Shown here piece after piece: positions 8,705 to 17,569 of a DNA stretch of 64,000 nt. The stretch spans positions 1 through 64,000 of the forward strand of contig CACETF010000008.1 of NCBI GenBank assembly GCA_902562425.1. The letters run 5' to 3'. The notes beneath the pieces were generated by a model. It ran no database searches. It had not been told where the DNA came from and saw only the letters and a program-made list of their open reading frames with translations. Both the position numbers and the translations under genes were made by a program. The stretch comes from Porticoccaceae bacterium (lineage in GTDB: Bacteria > Pseudomonadota > Gammaproteobacteria > Pseudomonadales > Porticoccaceae). How positions within the stretch are numbered: the first letter of the stretch is position 1; the number at the start of each line of letters is the position of its first letter.

Positions 8705-10051
8705 TTGTGCAATTGCAACAGTTCTTTGAGCTAGTTCCGAAATCTTGTTCTCTTGGAAGCCTCTGACTGCGCTTTCTAGCCGATCATTGAATACCCCCAC
8801 CCATTTTTTCGGTAGTGATTTTGCCCCATTTACAATTCCCGCGATCGAACCTGCTGTTGCGCCGGTGCAGTCAGCGTCCCAGCCACCAAGTACAGTAGTA
8901 ACGATTGTATTTTGGAAATTCAAATCTCCCTTGAGGATTCCTAGCACTATCATTGCAGCATTTGGGATTACATGAACAGGATTATAATGTCCATAATTAT
9001 CATGTACTTTTTGCCAAGTACTTTCCCAGTTATCCGTTGTTCTTGACCAAGTCACTACATTATTTACTGCCTCTGACAAGCGGCAATTTTTTGGTATTTC
9101 TGAGAGACCAATTTGAATGATCACTCTTGGATCATTAGTTAGATAGGATCCAGATATCATCGCTGCTACAAACATCTCTCCATATATGCCATTCTTTGTA
9201 GCAGAAACGCACGCGTCATTAAATGCTAGTTCAGCAGCTTTTTCGGGCCATCCCGGACAAACATAACCCCATATGTCAGCGCGAATTTGTGCGCCAATAA
9301 ATTCTCGGTAAGGATTGTTATAACTTCCAGAGCAAGGAGGATCGATTCGATTTAAAAGATTCCGGTATGCAACATGCTCCGCTGTATACACAAATTTGGC
9401 AGGGATCCTGTGAAGCCAGGTTTCAGCCGTATCCAAAGATGATATGTCAAGGCCGCATCGCTCGAGTGTGATTAGGCCGAGAATTGGATAATCCATATCG
9501 TCGTCGCGGCTCATCCGCCGTATGTGGCCTCGAGTACATTCTATTGCAGCAATGTGTAGTTCTTCCGGATGTTTATCTGGAAATCCCTGTCCGATTGGAA
9601 TGTAATCATCCAATGGAAGAGCACCATAAAATTCTAGGTAGTCGTGGATTGCGTCTTTGGTCCACTTCTCGATGGGTTTTCCTAGCGCGCAGCCTGCTGA
9701 CCTCCCTAACCAACCACCATAAATTCGGTCATAAAGATCGATAGTAGAGTCAAGTGGTTCTCGCCGTGGACCGTCAGGTCTGCAAGATCTTATTTCACTT
9801 AAGGTTGAGGGTTCAAAGAATTTAAAATTTGGATCAAAGTCCAATTTTTTTAAACTATCACGTAATTTATAAAGCGTTGATACATCCTTTTTAGTGCGAG
9901 CTCTTAAAATTTGATTTGTGGTTGATTCGTCTATTAAAAATCCTTCTTGTTTGAGCTGAGTGCATTCTTCCAATATTAAATAATCGATTTCTTCCCAAAA
10001 CCCCCAAAGAGATTGTTTCCGCTTATTTTTTTTAAATAGTTTTTTCTCCAT
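8687..10051 (-). CDS. ADP-ribosylglycohydrolase family protein (copy 1)
   Basis: The protein has 454 residues from ATG 10051, which has GAGGTG six bases upstream; the frame runs on to 10099 but without a better start. Residues 1-100 are a helical extension. The ARH fold starts at DRIYGGWLGRSAGCALGKPI (109-127). Metal-binding acidic motifs are SRDDDMDYPILGL (181-193) and GGWDADCTGATAGSIAG near the C-terminus, the expected pair for a dinuclear magnesium site. Members remove ADP-ribose from proteins or hydrolyse related N-glycosides; the actual substrate cannot be told. A clear paralogue lies at 56013-57626. It is convergent with the PhyH gene. Confidence 0.8.
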   Translation of the reverse strand: MEKKLFKKNKRKQSLWGFWEEIDYLILEECTQLKQEGFLIDESTTNQILRARTKKDVSTLYKLRDSLKKLDFDPNFKFFEPSTLSEIRSCRPDGPRREPLDSTIDLYDRIYGGWLGRSAGCALGKPIEKWTKDAIHDYLEFYGALPLDDYIPIGQGFPDKHPEELHIAAIECTRGHIRRMSRDDDMDYPILGLITLERCGLDISSLDTAETWLHRIPAKFVYTAEHVAYRNLLNRIDPPCSGSYNNPYREFIGAQIRADIWGYVCPGWPEKAAELAFNDACVSATKNGIYGEMFVAAMISGSYLTNDPRVIIQIGLSEIPKNCRLSEAVNNVVTWSRTTDNWESTWQKVHDNYGHYNPVHVIPNAAMIVLGILKGDLNFQNTIVTTVLGGWDADCTGATAGSIAGIVNGAKSLPKKWVGVFNDRLESAVRGFQENKISELAQRTVAIAQLSLQS

Positions 10052-10808
10052 GAACACCTCTCTGGGTATTTTTATTTGTTCGCGAGTTGGGCACACCAAC
10101 TTGTGTCGATATTTGACTAATTATTGGTGCTGTCAAAACCACCACCAAAGATTTATACCTGTTTTTCAGCCTCTGCGTAATTGTAATAGTTTATCTGTAG
10201 TTTTTATTATCAAAAAGTCAAATGACTTTGATTAAATAATGGTATGTGATCATTTTTGCTTTTAAAAATTGCCTCTACTCAGTAATCGAACTAAGAAATG
10301 GTAAATTTAATATTGAAACCAACCATTCCAGTTGAAAATCATTCATCAATGTATTTTTTCGGTTTGTCTAAAACTTTTTAAGTTAGTGGCCTGAGCTGAG
10401 CTCTGTGAGGAGTAAGCGTATTTGTTGGCGCATTTTGCACTTTATCAATTTACCTGAGTCCAAGCTTGGTCTTGACGTAATGGTCATTTTTTAGCAGACA
10501 CATCTGTATTTTAAGTATGTTAATTTCTGTATTTATTAGGTAATTGTTGTTTTCGATCGCAGACAGAAACATATTATTTTTGAGTATTGTCATATCACGT
10601 GTAAAAACTTGCGCTTTCACTTGTTCCAGATTTCATATATCAGGACGGTGAACTTAAGCTGAATTGTTATCGTAACTAAACCGACGGGTGTCTTTGCTGG
10701 TACCCGAATCTACGAACTATAAAATAAGATACTAACGACACAATGTGATTAAGTCTTTGCGGCTGTTGGAGCACTCACGACACCTTTGCCTTGCTGCTGA
10801 TAAATGTT
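10052..10808. other. 757-base intergenic region, no gene seen
   Basis: Between two divergent genes (ADP-ribosylglycohydrolase minus, DUF1295 plus). AT-rich, no convincing reading frame, RNA gene or long hairpin. It must contain promoters for both neighbours, but none could be singled out. Confidence 0.4.
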
Positions 10809-11681
10809 ATGACCCGAAAATCCTTTATATTAACTATTATCGCAAGTATAACGATATCACTCTCAATAGCTGTACTCATAGGACAGGGCGGCTCTGACGT
10901 AAATGGTATTCCCACCTCTTTGATCTGTTGTGTAATTGCTTTCTTCTTTCAGTGGGCGGCTTTTTTACCTGCCTACCATTTTCAAACTGAGCGTTATTAT
11001 GATTTAGTGGGTAGCGCATCTTATTTATGTTTGATCGCTTTAGCATTGTCTCTATCTAAACCGCTCGATGTTCGTGATACAGTTATTGCAATGTTTGTTA
11101 GTATTTGGGCTCTGAGATTAGGGATATTTTTATTCTACAGGATAAAGAAGCAGGGGCATGATTCTCGCTTTGACGATATAAAGCCGGATTTTTGGTGGTT
11201 CTTGATGGTATGGACACTCCAAGGCTTATGGGTATTCATTACTTTAACAATGGCATTGGCAGCAATAACAACAAATGTTAAGCAAGAGTTTGGATTATTA
11301 GGTTTATTAGGTATTGCAGTGTGGATTTTTGGTTTTTCATTTGAGGTGATTGCGGATTTTCAGAAAAGTCGGTTTCGTAACAATGATAAGAATACAGGTT
11401 CATTTATTACGACTGGACTTTGGTCTTGGTCAAGGCATCCTAATTATTTTGGTGAGATCGTTCTTTGGATAGGTATATCGCTGATTGCGGCGCCGGCAAT
11501 TTCCGGATGGCAATGGGTAGCATTGATATCACCTTTATTTGTTGCTTTTTTGGTAACTAGAATAAGCGGAGTGACTTTATTAGAAACAAAAGCCCTTGAG
11601 CGTTGGGGAAAAGATCCAGCTTATCGCAATTATTTGTCGCGTACATCATGTATAATTCCAATGCCTCCACGATGTGAATGA
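10809..11681 (+). CDS. DUF1295 (steroid 5-alpha-reductase-like) membrane protein
   Basis: The protein has 290 residues from ATG 10809 (an upstream TTG at 10791 in frame is less likely). It is an integral membrane protein with about seven hydrophobic segments. The C-terminal third carries the family hallmark GLWSWSRHPNYFGEIVLWIG and then LLETKALERWGKDPAYRNYL, the isoprenylcysteine methyltransferase/steroid-reductase-like cofactor region. The family's function in bacteria is unassigned; a membrane lipid or isoprenoid substrate is inferred. The gene stands alone, convergent with hexR. Confidence 0.8.
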   Translation: MTRKSFILTIIASITISLSIAVLIGQGGSDVNGIPTSLICCVIAFFFQWAAFLPAYHFQTERYYDLVGSASYLCLIALALSLSKPLDVRDTVIAMFVSIWALRLGIFLFYRIKKQGHDSRFDDIKPDFWWFLMVWTLQGLWVFITLTMALAAITTNVKQEFGLLGLLGIAVWIFGFSFEVIADFQKSRFRNNDKNTGSFITTGLWSWSRHPNYFGEIVLWIGISLIAAPAISGWQWVALISPLFVAFLVTRISGVTLLETKALERWGKDPAYRNYLSRTSCIIPMPPRCE

Positions 11682-11705
11682 TTTTTTCAGTGATGTTTTT
11701 ATCGC

Positions 11706-12605
11706 TCAAGCATTTTTATATTTCTCAGCCACAGAAATGTAATGTTTCTCTTCGGTTTCTGGGGTTCGAAGCGATATGAGCCCTGCTTTTAAACGTTTTA
11801 AGTGTTCGTCAAGATTGGCTCCTTTTTTTTGTGCCACACCTATGGCAAGAACATCGATTACAGCAAGGTGGGCGATCCGCGAGGTCAGAGGGATATAGAT
11901 CTGGTTGTCCTCTTGAGAATCCACTTTTATTGAAATATCTGCGGTTTCTGCTACAGGTGAATTTGTAGGTGCGAGTGCTATTGTTATGCCGCGTACTTGT
12001 TTGACTAGTTGCATAGAATCTAAAAGAGCTCTACTGCGACCTGATTGAGATATTGCAATTACAACATCTCCGGGTTGCAGGGACGTTGCCGAAATGTTTT
12101 GGAGGTGCGGATCTGAGTAGGCTGCTGAGGTAATTTGTAAACGAAAAAATTTATGTTGCGCGTCAAAAGCCACTGCGGCAGAAGCTCCGAAGCCATAAAA
12201 TTCAACTCGTTTGGCAGCTATGATGGCCTCGACGGCGGCATCTAAATCCCCTAATACAAGAGAATCTCGAACCTTTAAAAGGGTGTCTACTGTTGAATCA
12301 AAAACTTTGTGGGTATACTCTCTTGTGGAATCTGACTCGGTTACGGCGATTCGACCAAAACTCGGACTAGATGCAAGCTGTTGCGCGAGTGCTAACTTAA
12401 AATCCTGAAAACCATGGCATCCTATTGCTCGACAGAAACGAACTACGGTTGGTTCACTTACGGAAGCATTTTGAGCTAAGTCAACAATGCGCATTCTTAT
12501 CACGGCGAAGGGATTCTTTAATACAAACTTAGCTACTTTTTTCTCGGATTTACGCAGCTTTTCGATCGAGTCGCTAATAAGTTGTGTGAGTTTTGCAGGC
12601 TTCAT
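11706..12605 (-). CDS. hexR: HexR-type transcriptional regulator (RpiR family)
   Basis: The protein has 299 residues. The N-terminal RpiR helix-turn-helix (about 1-80) includes RIVDLAQNASVSEPTVVRFCRAIGC. The SIS sugar-phosphate binding domain (about 125-265) includes VEFYGFGASAAVAFDAQHKF and GDVVIAISQSGRSRALLDSM. Length and both motifs fit HexR, which senses 2-keto-3-deoxy-6-phosphogluconate and controls central sugar metabolism in gammaproteobacteria. A HexR-like operator sits 20 bases upstream of its start (12625-12639), suggesting autoregulation. It is divergent from uvrD. No Entner-Doudoroff genes are adjacent, unlike the usual hexR-zwf arrangement. Confidence 0.8.
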   Translation of the reverse strand: MKPAKLTQLISDSIEKLRKSEKKVAKFVLKNPFAVIRMRIVDLAQNASVSEPTVVRFCRAIGCHGFQDFKLALAQQLASSPSFGRIAVTESDSTREYTHKVFDSTVDTLLKVRDSLVLGDLDAAVEAIIAAKRVEFYGFGASAAVAFDAQHKFFRLQITSAAYSDPHLQNISATSLQPGDVVIAISQSGRSRALLDSMQLVKQVRGITIALAPTNSPVAETADISIKVDSQEDNQIYIPLTSRIAHLAVIDVLAIGVAQKKGANLDEHLKRLKAGLISLRTPETEEKHYISVAEKYKNA

Positions 12606-12624
12606 AGAATTAGGTTAGCGCTCC

Positions 12625-12639
12625 AGTAAGTAAATTACA
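12625..12639. promoter_or_regulatory. HexR-like operator
   Basis: AGTAAGTAAATTACA matches 13 of 15 positions of the remembered HexR consensus TGTARTWWWAYTACA. It lies 20 bases before the hexR start codon and about 110 bases before uvrD. Most likely an autoregulatory site. Confidence 0.5.
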
Positions 12640-12750
12640 ACAATCGGCTGAATACCCAGCTATGCCTAAAAGTTAAAAAAAGTAGTTTAGGCTGCCATGT
12701 TACTAGGCTAATACTGTAAGATGAATCTTTAAACTTTATATTGTGCCAAA

Positions 12751-14916
12751 ATGGATGTTACTTCGATTTTAGAGAGGCTAAATCCTGCTCAACAAGAGGC
12801 AGTTGTTAGTGATCGAAAACATTTACTTGTTTTGGCTGGAGCAGGAAGTGGTAAAACTCGGGTTTTAGTGCATCGGATCACTTGGAAAGTGCAAGTAGAA
12901 AATATCGCACCACATTCAATTCTCGCCGTAACTTTTACAAACAAAGCATCCAGAGAAATGCGGGAGCGAATCGATAAACTGCTAGGATTTTCTTTGAAAG
13001 GAATGTGGGTGGGCACCTTTCATGGCTTGGCTCATCGATTGCTAAAATTACATTGGAGGGATGCAGAATTAGTTGAAAATTTTCAGATCTTAGATTCTGA
13101 TGATCAGCTTCGTATCATAAAAAGGATAACGCGAAGCTTAAATTTAGATGAACAGCGCTGGCCCCCTCGGCAAGCGCAGTGGTGGATAAATGCTCAAAAA
13201 GATGAGGGAGTGAGGGCTGCTCATATACAGCCGACTGACGATCCGTTTATAAAAACTATGTTAAATATCTATTTTGAGTATGAACTTACTTGCAAGCGTT
13301 CTGGTGTAATTGATTTTGCAGAGCTTCTTTTGAGGTCATTGGAACTATGGCGACAAAATTCCACATTATTGTCGCACTATCAGCAGCGTTTTAAGCATAT
13401 TTTAGTGGACGAGTTCCAAGATACTAATGCTGTGCAGTATGCGTGGTTACGTTTAATTGCAGGAAATGTGGGCGAGGTAACTGCGGTTGGCGATGATGAC
13501 CAGTCAATTTATGGCTGGAGAGGTGCGAAAGTAGAAAATATACGTAATTTTCAACTTGATTTTGAGGGGACTCATCTGGTTCGGCTTGAGCAAAATTACC
13601 GTTCTACATCGAATATTTTAAGAGCGGCAAATGCGGTTATTCAAAGAAATTCCGGTAGGTTAGGAAAAAAGCTTTGGACAGAAGCTGGTGATGGAGAGGC
13701 TGTAGCGCTTTATGCGGCACACAATGAGCATGATGAGGCGCAATATGTCACTGAGCGGATAAAAAAGTGGCTTAGTGAAGGGAATCGTCGAGACGAGGTT
13801 GCTATTCTGTACCGATCAAACCGGATATCCCGTGTTCTTGAAGGAGCATTACTTCAAGCTAATATTCCTTTTCGGGTATATGGTGGGCAAAGATTTTACG
13901 AGCGCATGGAAATAAAAAATGCGCTAGCGTATTTGCGATTGATGGTAGATAGACACTACGACAGCGCGTATGAAAGGGTGGTAAATTTTCCTCCTCGAGG
14001 AATCGGAGATAGGACGCTGGAAAGCATTCGACAAGAAGCCCGAAAACAGGATTTATCCTTGTGGAGCGCATCTTTGGCCATGATTTCAGACGGAAGTCTG
14101 TCAGGGCGAGCATGTAATGCCGTCGGCGGCTTCGCAAAGCTGATTGATTCAATGTCGGAGGGTTTGAATGGCGCAACGCTTGCACACCTAGCCGAGGTAG
14201 CAGTCCACAATAGTGGTCTGAAAGATTTTTACAGGCGTGATAAAGGCGAGGTCGGTCTATCGAGGGTCGAGAATCTCGAAGAATTGGTATCGGCATGTAT
14301 GAATTTTGACCCGGATGAGGAGGAGAGGTCTGCATTACTTCAATTCTTGGATCAAGTTTCTTTGGACGCCGGCGATCGACGCGGAATTGAGGGAGAGGAC
14401 TCGGTTCAGCTTATGACGCTTCATAGTGCAAAAGGGTTAGAGTTTCCCTTGGTCTTTATGGTGGCATTGGAAGAAAATATCTTCCCAAGTAAAATGGCGT
14501 TAGATGAACCGGGACGTTTGGAAGAAGAAAGACGCCTTGCGTATGTTGGTATTACCAGGGCCAAGACAAAGTTGTATGTAAGTTTTGCGGAAAATCGGAC
14601 CATGTATGGCGTTGGCAGTGGATCATACAACCCCATTTCTAGATTCATTCGAGACATACCTGCCGATGTGATCGAGGAAGTTCGTCTTCGTGGTGCGATT
14701 GCTGGACCCACAAGCGTTGGATTCAGAGGTTTGCGAAGTGATGAGGGAGATGGAACAGGCTTTCATTTAGGTCAACAAGTATCTCATCAAGTTTATGGAG
14801 AGGGAGTAATCTTGAATTTCGAAGGCAACGGACCGCGTGCGAGAGTGCACGTAAAGTTTGAGGAAGTGGGCATGAAAATATTGATATTGTCTTCGGCTCG
14901 ATTATCTCCGGTTTGA
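12751..14916 (+). CDS. uvrD: DNA helicase II (UvrD)
   Basis: The protein has 721 residues, the same size as E. coli UvrD. Superfamily 1 motifs appear in order: Q-motif LNPAQQEAVV, Walker A AGAGSGKTRVL (30-40), VGTFHGLAHRLL, Walker B VDEFQDTN, GDDDQSIYGWRGA, QNYRST, LMTLHSAKGLEFPLVF, and EEERRLAYVGITRAK. A 3'-5' helicase for nucleotide excision and mismatch repair. The final 60 residues (GQQVSHQVYGEGVILNFEGN) are the UvrD/PcrA C-terminal Tudor-like domain that contacts RNA polymerase. It is divergent from hexR and followed 49 bases later by an unrelated binding-protein gene. Confidence 0.95.
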   Translation: MDVTSILERLNPAQQEAVVSDRKHLLVLAGAGSGKTRVLVHRITWKVQVENIAPHSILAVTFTNKASREMRERIDKLLGFSLKGMWVGTFHGLAHRLLKLHWRDAELVENFQILDSDDQLRIIKRITRSLNLDEQRWPPRQAQWWINAQKDEGVRAAHIQPTDDPFIKTMLNIYFEYELTCKRSGVIDFAELLLRSLELWRQNSTLLSHYQQRFKHILVDEFQDTNAVQYAWLRLIAGNVGEVTAVGDDDQSIYGWRGAKVENIRNFQLDFEGTHLVRLEQNYRSTSNILRAANAVIQRNSGRLGKKLWTEAGDGEAVALYAAHNEHDEAQYVTERIKKWLSEGNRRDEVAILYRSNRISRVLEGALLQANIPFRVYGGQRFYERMEIKNALAYLRLMVDRHYDSAYERVVNFPPRGIGDRTLESIRQEARKQDLSLWSASLAMISDGSLSGRACNAVGGFAKLIDSMSEGLNGATLAHLAEVAVHNSGLKDFYRRDKGEVGLSRVENLEELVSACMNFDPDEEERSALLQFLDQVSLDAGDRRGIEGEDSVQLMTLHSAKGLEFPLVFMVALEENIFPSKMALDEPGRLEEERRLAYVGITRAKTKLYVSFAENRTMYGVGSGSYNPISRFIRDIPADVIEEVRLRGAIAGPTSVGFRGLRSDEGDGTGFHLGQQVSHQVYGEGVILNFEGNGPRARVHVKFEEVGMKILILSSARLSPV

Positions 14917-14965
14917 TATAATAAACGTTTGTAATAACCAGTTTTTATGCAAGATGAGGAATGTA

Positions 14966-16054
14966 ATGAGAGTTTTAATTTTAGGATTCTGTGCTTTTTT
15001 TCTTTGGGGATGTGGGTCAGAGGTGTCAGACTCTCAGATGGAATTAGACAAAAGTGAAGCAGTCTTCAATTGGAAGATGGTGACCACATGGCCAAAAAAT
15101 TTCCCCGGGCTTGGTACGGCGCCCGAGGACTTTGCTGAAATGGTTAGAAAAATGAGTGGAGGACGCTTGAGTATCAAAGTTTTTGGAGCTGGGCAATTAA
15201 TTCCTGCTTTTGAAGTTTTTGATGCAGTATCTCAGGGCACTGCGGAAATGGGTCATGGGGCAGCTTACTATTGGGCAGGAAAAGCGAGAGGTGCAGAATT
15301 TTTCGCCACAGTACCTTTCGGCTTGAATGCTCAAGAGATGAATAGCTGGATTCACCACGGGGGTGGATTGGAACTCTGGCGTGAGATGTACGAGCCTTTT
15401 GGTTTGATTCCCTTTGCTGCGGGTAATACTGGAGTACAGATGGCCGGATGGTATAACCGCGAAATAAAATCAATGTCTGATATCGTTGGGTTAAAAATTC
15501 GCATACCAGGACTTGGTGGAGATGTTCTCTCTCGTGCTGGCGCGTTGGTGGAAAAAATGGCTGGCGGAGACATTTACACGGCGATGCAGACTGGAGTGAT
15601 TGATGCCACTGAATGGGTGGGTCCTCACAATGACCTTGCATTAGGGCTTCATCAAGTCGCAGAATACTACTACTACCCAGGTTGGCATGAGCCAGGGGTC
15701 GCTGCCGAACTACTTGTGAATGCAGAGGCTTTTGGACAAATACCTCAAGATTTACAAGCAATAGTTGAGGTTGCGGCACGAGCTGTCAACCAGAATATGC
15801 TTGATGAGTACACTGCAAAAAATAATCACGCACTTGAAGAGCTTGTCAAAATCCATGGGGTAAAAGTTCGGCGCTTACCGGAACATGTGCTGTCAGAGCT
15901 AAAAAACATAGCGAATGAAGTCATAACTGAACAGTCTGATCAGACTGACTTGACTCGGCGGGTAGCTGCCTCTTTAGAAAAATTTAAATCTGAAGTTATG
16001 GCATATCATTCTATCTCGGAAGAGGCTTTTTATGAGGCACGCCGAACCAACTGA
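14966..16054 (+). CDS. TRAP transporter solute-binding lipoprotein (DctP/TakP type)
   Basis: The protein has 362 residues from ATG 14966 (an in-frame ATG at 14954 adds four residues). A lipoprotein signal ends at FFLWGC, Cys16, so the protein should be a periplasmic lipid-anchored receptor. The body is the TRAP mannitol/keto-acid receptor type: NWKMVTTWPKNFPGLGTAPE, then GGDIYTAMQTGVIDATEWVG with the conserved arginine region KIRIPGLGGDV before it, and the hinge PGWHEPG. It likely binds a small organic anion. No DctQ or DctM membrane genes are adjacent, so it is an orphan receptor here. It is convergent with trkH. Confidence 0.85.
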   Translation: MRVLILGFCAFFLWGCGSEVSDSQMELDKSEAVFNWKMVTTWPKNFPGLGTAPEDFAEMVRKMSGGRLSIKVFGAGQLIPAFEVFDAVSQGTAEMGHGAAYYWAGKARGAEFFATVPFGLNAQEMNSWIHHGGGLELWREMYEPFGLIPFAAGNTGVQMAGWYNREIKSMSDIVGLKIRIPGLGGDVLSRAGALVEKMAGGDIYTAMQTGVIDATEWVGPHNDLALGLHQVAEYYYYPGWHEPGVAAELLVNAEAFGQIPQDLQAIVEVAARAVNQNMLDEYTAKNNHALEELVKIHGVKVRRLPEHVLSELKNIANEVITEQSDQTDLTRRVAASLEKFKSEVMAYHSISEEAFYEARRTN

Positions 16055-16111
16055 AGTTTATATTAGCCTTTTGAGGGTGTTGTTTTGAAAAAAGAAGCGA
16101 ATAAGCTCCAG

Positions 16112-17560
16112 TTACCTTCTCCAGAAGGTGGGCGAAAACAAGACAAGCAAAGTAAAAATCTCTAGACGGCCAAGTAACATACCAGAGCACAATACTAATT
16201 TGGAAAAATTTTCAAGGCTGCCATAGTTTTCCGCAACTGAGCCTAAACCGGGCCCCAAATTGTTTAACGACGCAGCTGTGGCAGACCAAGCTGTGACGTA
16301 GTCAAGGCCATCTGCAAGAAGTAAAAGTACCATTAAATAAAAAACCGCCAAATACACTCCGAAGAACGCCCAAACTGCATCAGCAATCCTATCGGGGACC
16401 TTTCTATTATTTATTTTTATAGGTAAGACAGCATTTGGATGCACCAACTGATAAATTTCTCTGATGCTTTGTTGCATTAGAATCAACATGCGTCCTATCT
16501 TAATGCCCCCGCCGGTGGAACCTGCACAGGCGCCAAAAAATGATAAAAAGAGCAGAAAATATGGTAGGAAAGTCGGCCAAGCGGAAAACTCTGTCGTAGC
16601 AAAACCGGTGGTGGTCATTATAGACACTAAGTGAAAACTGCCTTGAATTATGCTTTCATCCAAACCATAAGTGCCACTGACATATAGAAAAAGACACACG
16701 ATCGTAATTCCCAACAGTAATATTGTTAAATACATTCGGGCCTCAGGGTCGCTCCAATAAAAGGATAATGTGCGGTCGTGCCAAACAGAGAAGTGAAGCG
16801 CGAAATTAATCCCTGATATAACCATAAAAAAAGTACAAATGGACATAATCGCAGTACTATTAAAAAAACCGATGCTAGCGTCATGCGTTGAAAATCCGCC
16901 TATGGCCACGGTTGAAAAGCTATGAGTTATTGCATCGAATATACTCATACCGGCACACCAATATGCGATAGCGCATGTTGCGGTGAGTGTCAGATATATC
17001 TTAAAAAGAACCGTTGCGGTTTCAGTTATACGGGGAGTAATTTTCGTATCCTTCATGGGACCTGGGGCCTCAGCTCGATATATCTGCATACCTCCAACGC
17101 CCAGCATAGGTAAAATTGCTACCGCGATCACTATAATACCTATCCCTCCCAGCCACTGAAGTTGTTGTCTGTAGTACAATAAGGATTTTGGTAGATCATC
17201 TAGACCAGAGAGGACAGTCGCGCCCGTAGTTGTTAAACCCGATACTGATTCAAAAAGAGCATCTACAAATGATAGTTCTAATTCGTTTGAAAACAGAAAA
17301 GGGAGTGTACCAAATACACTCAATACCAACCAAAATAATACGGTGACAACAAAGCCGTCTCTCGTTCTTAATTCGTAGGAGCTTTGCCGAGAAGGTAACC
17401 AAATGATTAATCCCACAAGGAGCGTAACAGAGAAAGCACTCAAGAATATCCTAGCAAAGGACTCGGAATATATGAAAGATACAACTACTGGTGGCAGCAT
17501 GGTTACACTGAACAAAATTAAAAGCATTCCGAGCACTCGTGCCGTTACAGTAGCATGCAT
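16112..17560 (-). CDS. trkH: Potassium uptake protein TrkH
   Basis: The protein has 482 residues, an inner-membrane K+ channel subunit with repeated pore units. Selectivity-filter-like loops appear as SGLTTTGATVLSGLD, STVAIGGFSTHDAS, SIMTTTGFATTEF and ASLNNLGPGLGSV, each with a central glycine. Length is standard. Its start lies 9 bases after the trkA stop, so it is the last gene of the def-fmt-rsmB-trkA-trkH operon. It works with TrkA to import K+. Confidence 0.95.
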   Translation of the reverse strand: MHATVTARVLGMLLILFSVTMLPPVVVSFIYSESFARIFLSAFSVTLLVGLIIWLPSRQSSYELRTRDGFVVTVLFWLVLSVFGTLPFLFSNELELSFVDALFESVSGLTTTGATVLSGLDDLPKSLLYYRQQLQWLGGIGIIVIAVAILPMLGVGGMQIYRAEAPGPMKDTKITPRITETATVLFKIYLTLTATCAIAYWCAGMSIFDAITHSFSTVAIGGFSTHDASIGFFNSTAIMSICTFFMVISGINFALHFSVWHDRTLSFYWSDPEARMYLTILLLGITIVCLFLYVSGTYGLDESIIQGSFHLVSIMTTTGFATTEFSAWPTFLPYFLLFLSFFGACAGSTGGGIKIGRMLILMQQSIREIYQLVHPNAVLPIKINNRKVPDRIADAVWAFFGVYLAVFYLMVLLLLADGLDYVTAWSATAASLNNLGPGLGSVAENYGSLENFSKLVLCSGMLLGRLEIFTLLVLFSPTFWRR

Positions 17561-17569
17561 ATTGGTAGC

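Noticed and set aside
13859-14335. A 158-codon minus-strand frame
   Set aside because: Entirely antisense within uvrD, with no family features.
15174-15779. A 201-codon minus-strand frame
   Set aside because: Antisense within the TRAP receptor gene; low-complexity, Gln- and His-rich product.
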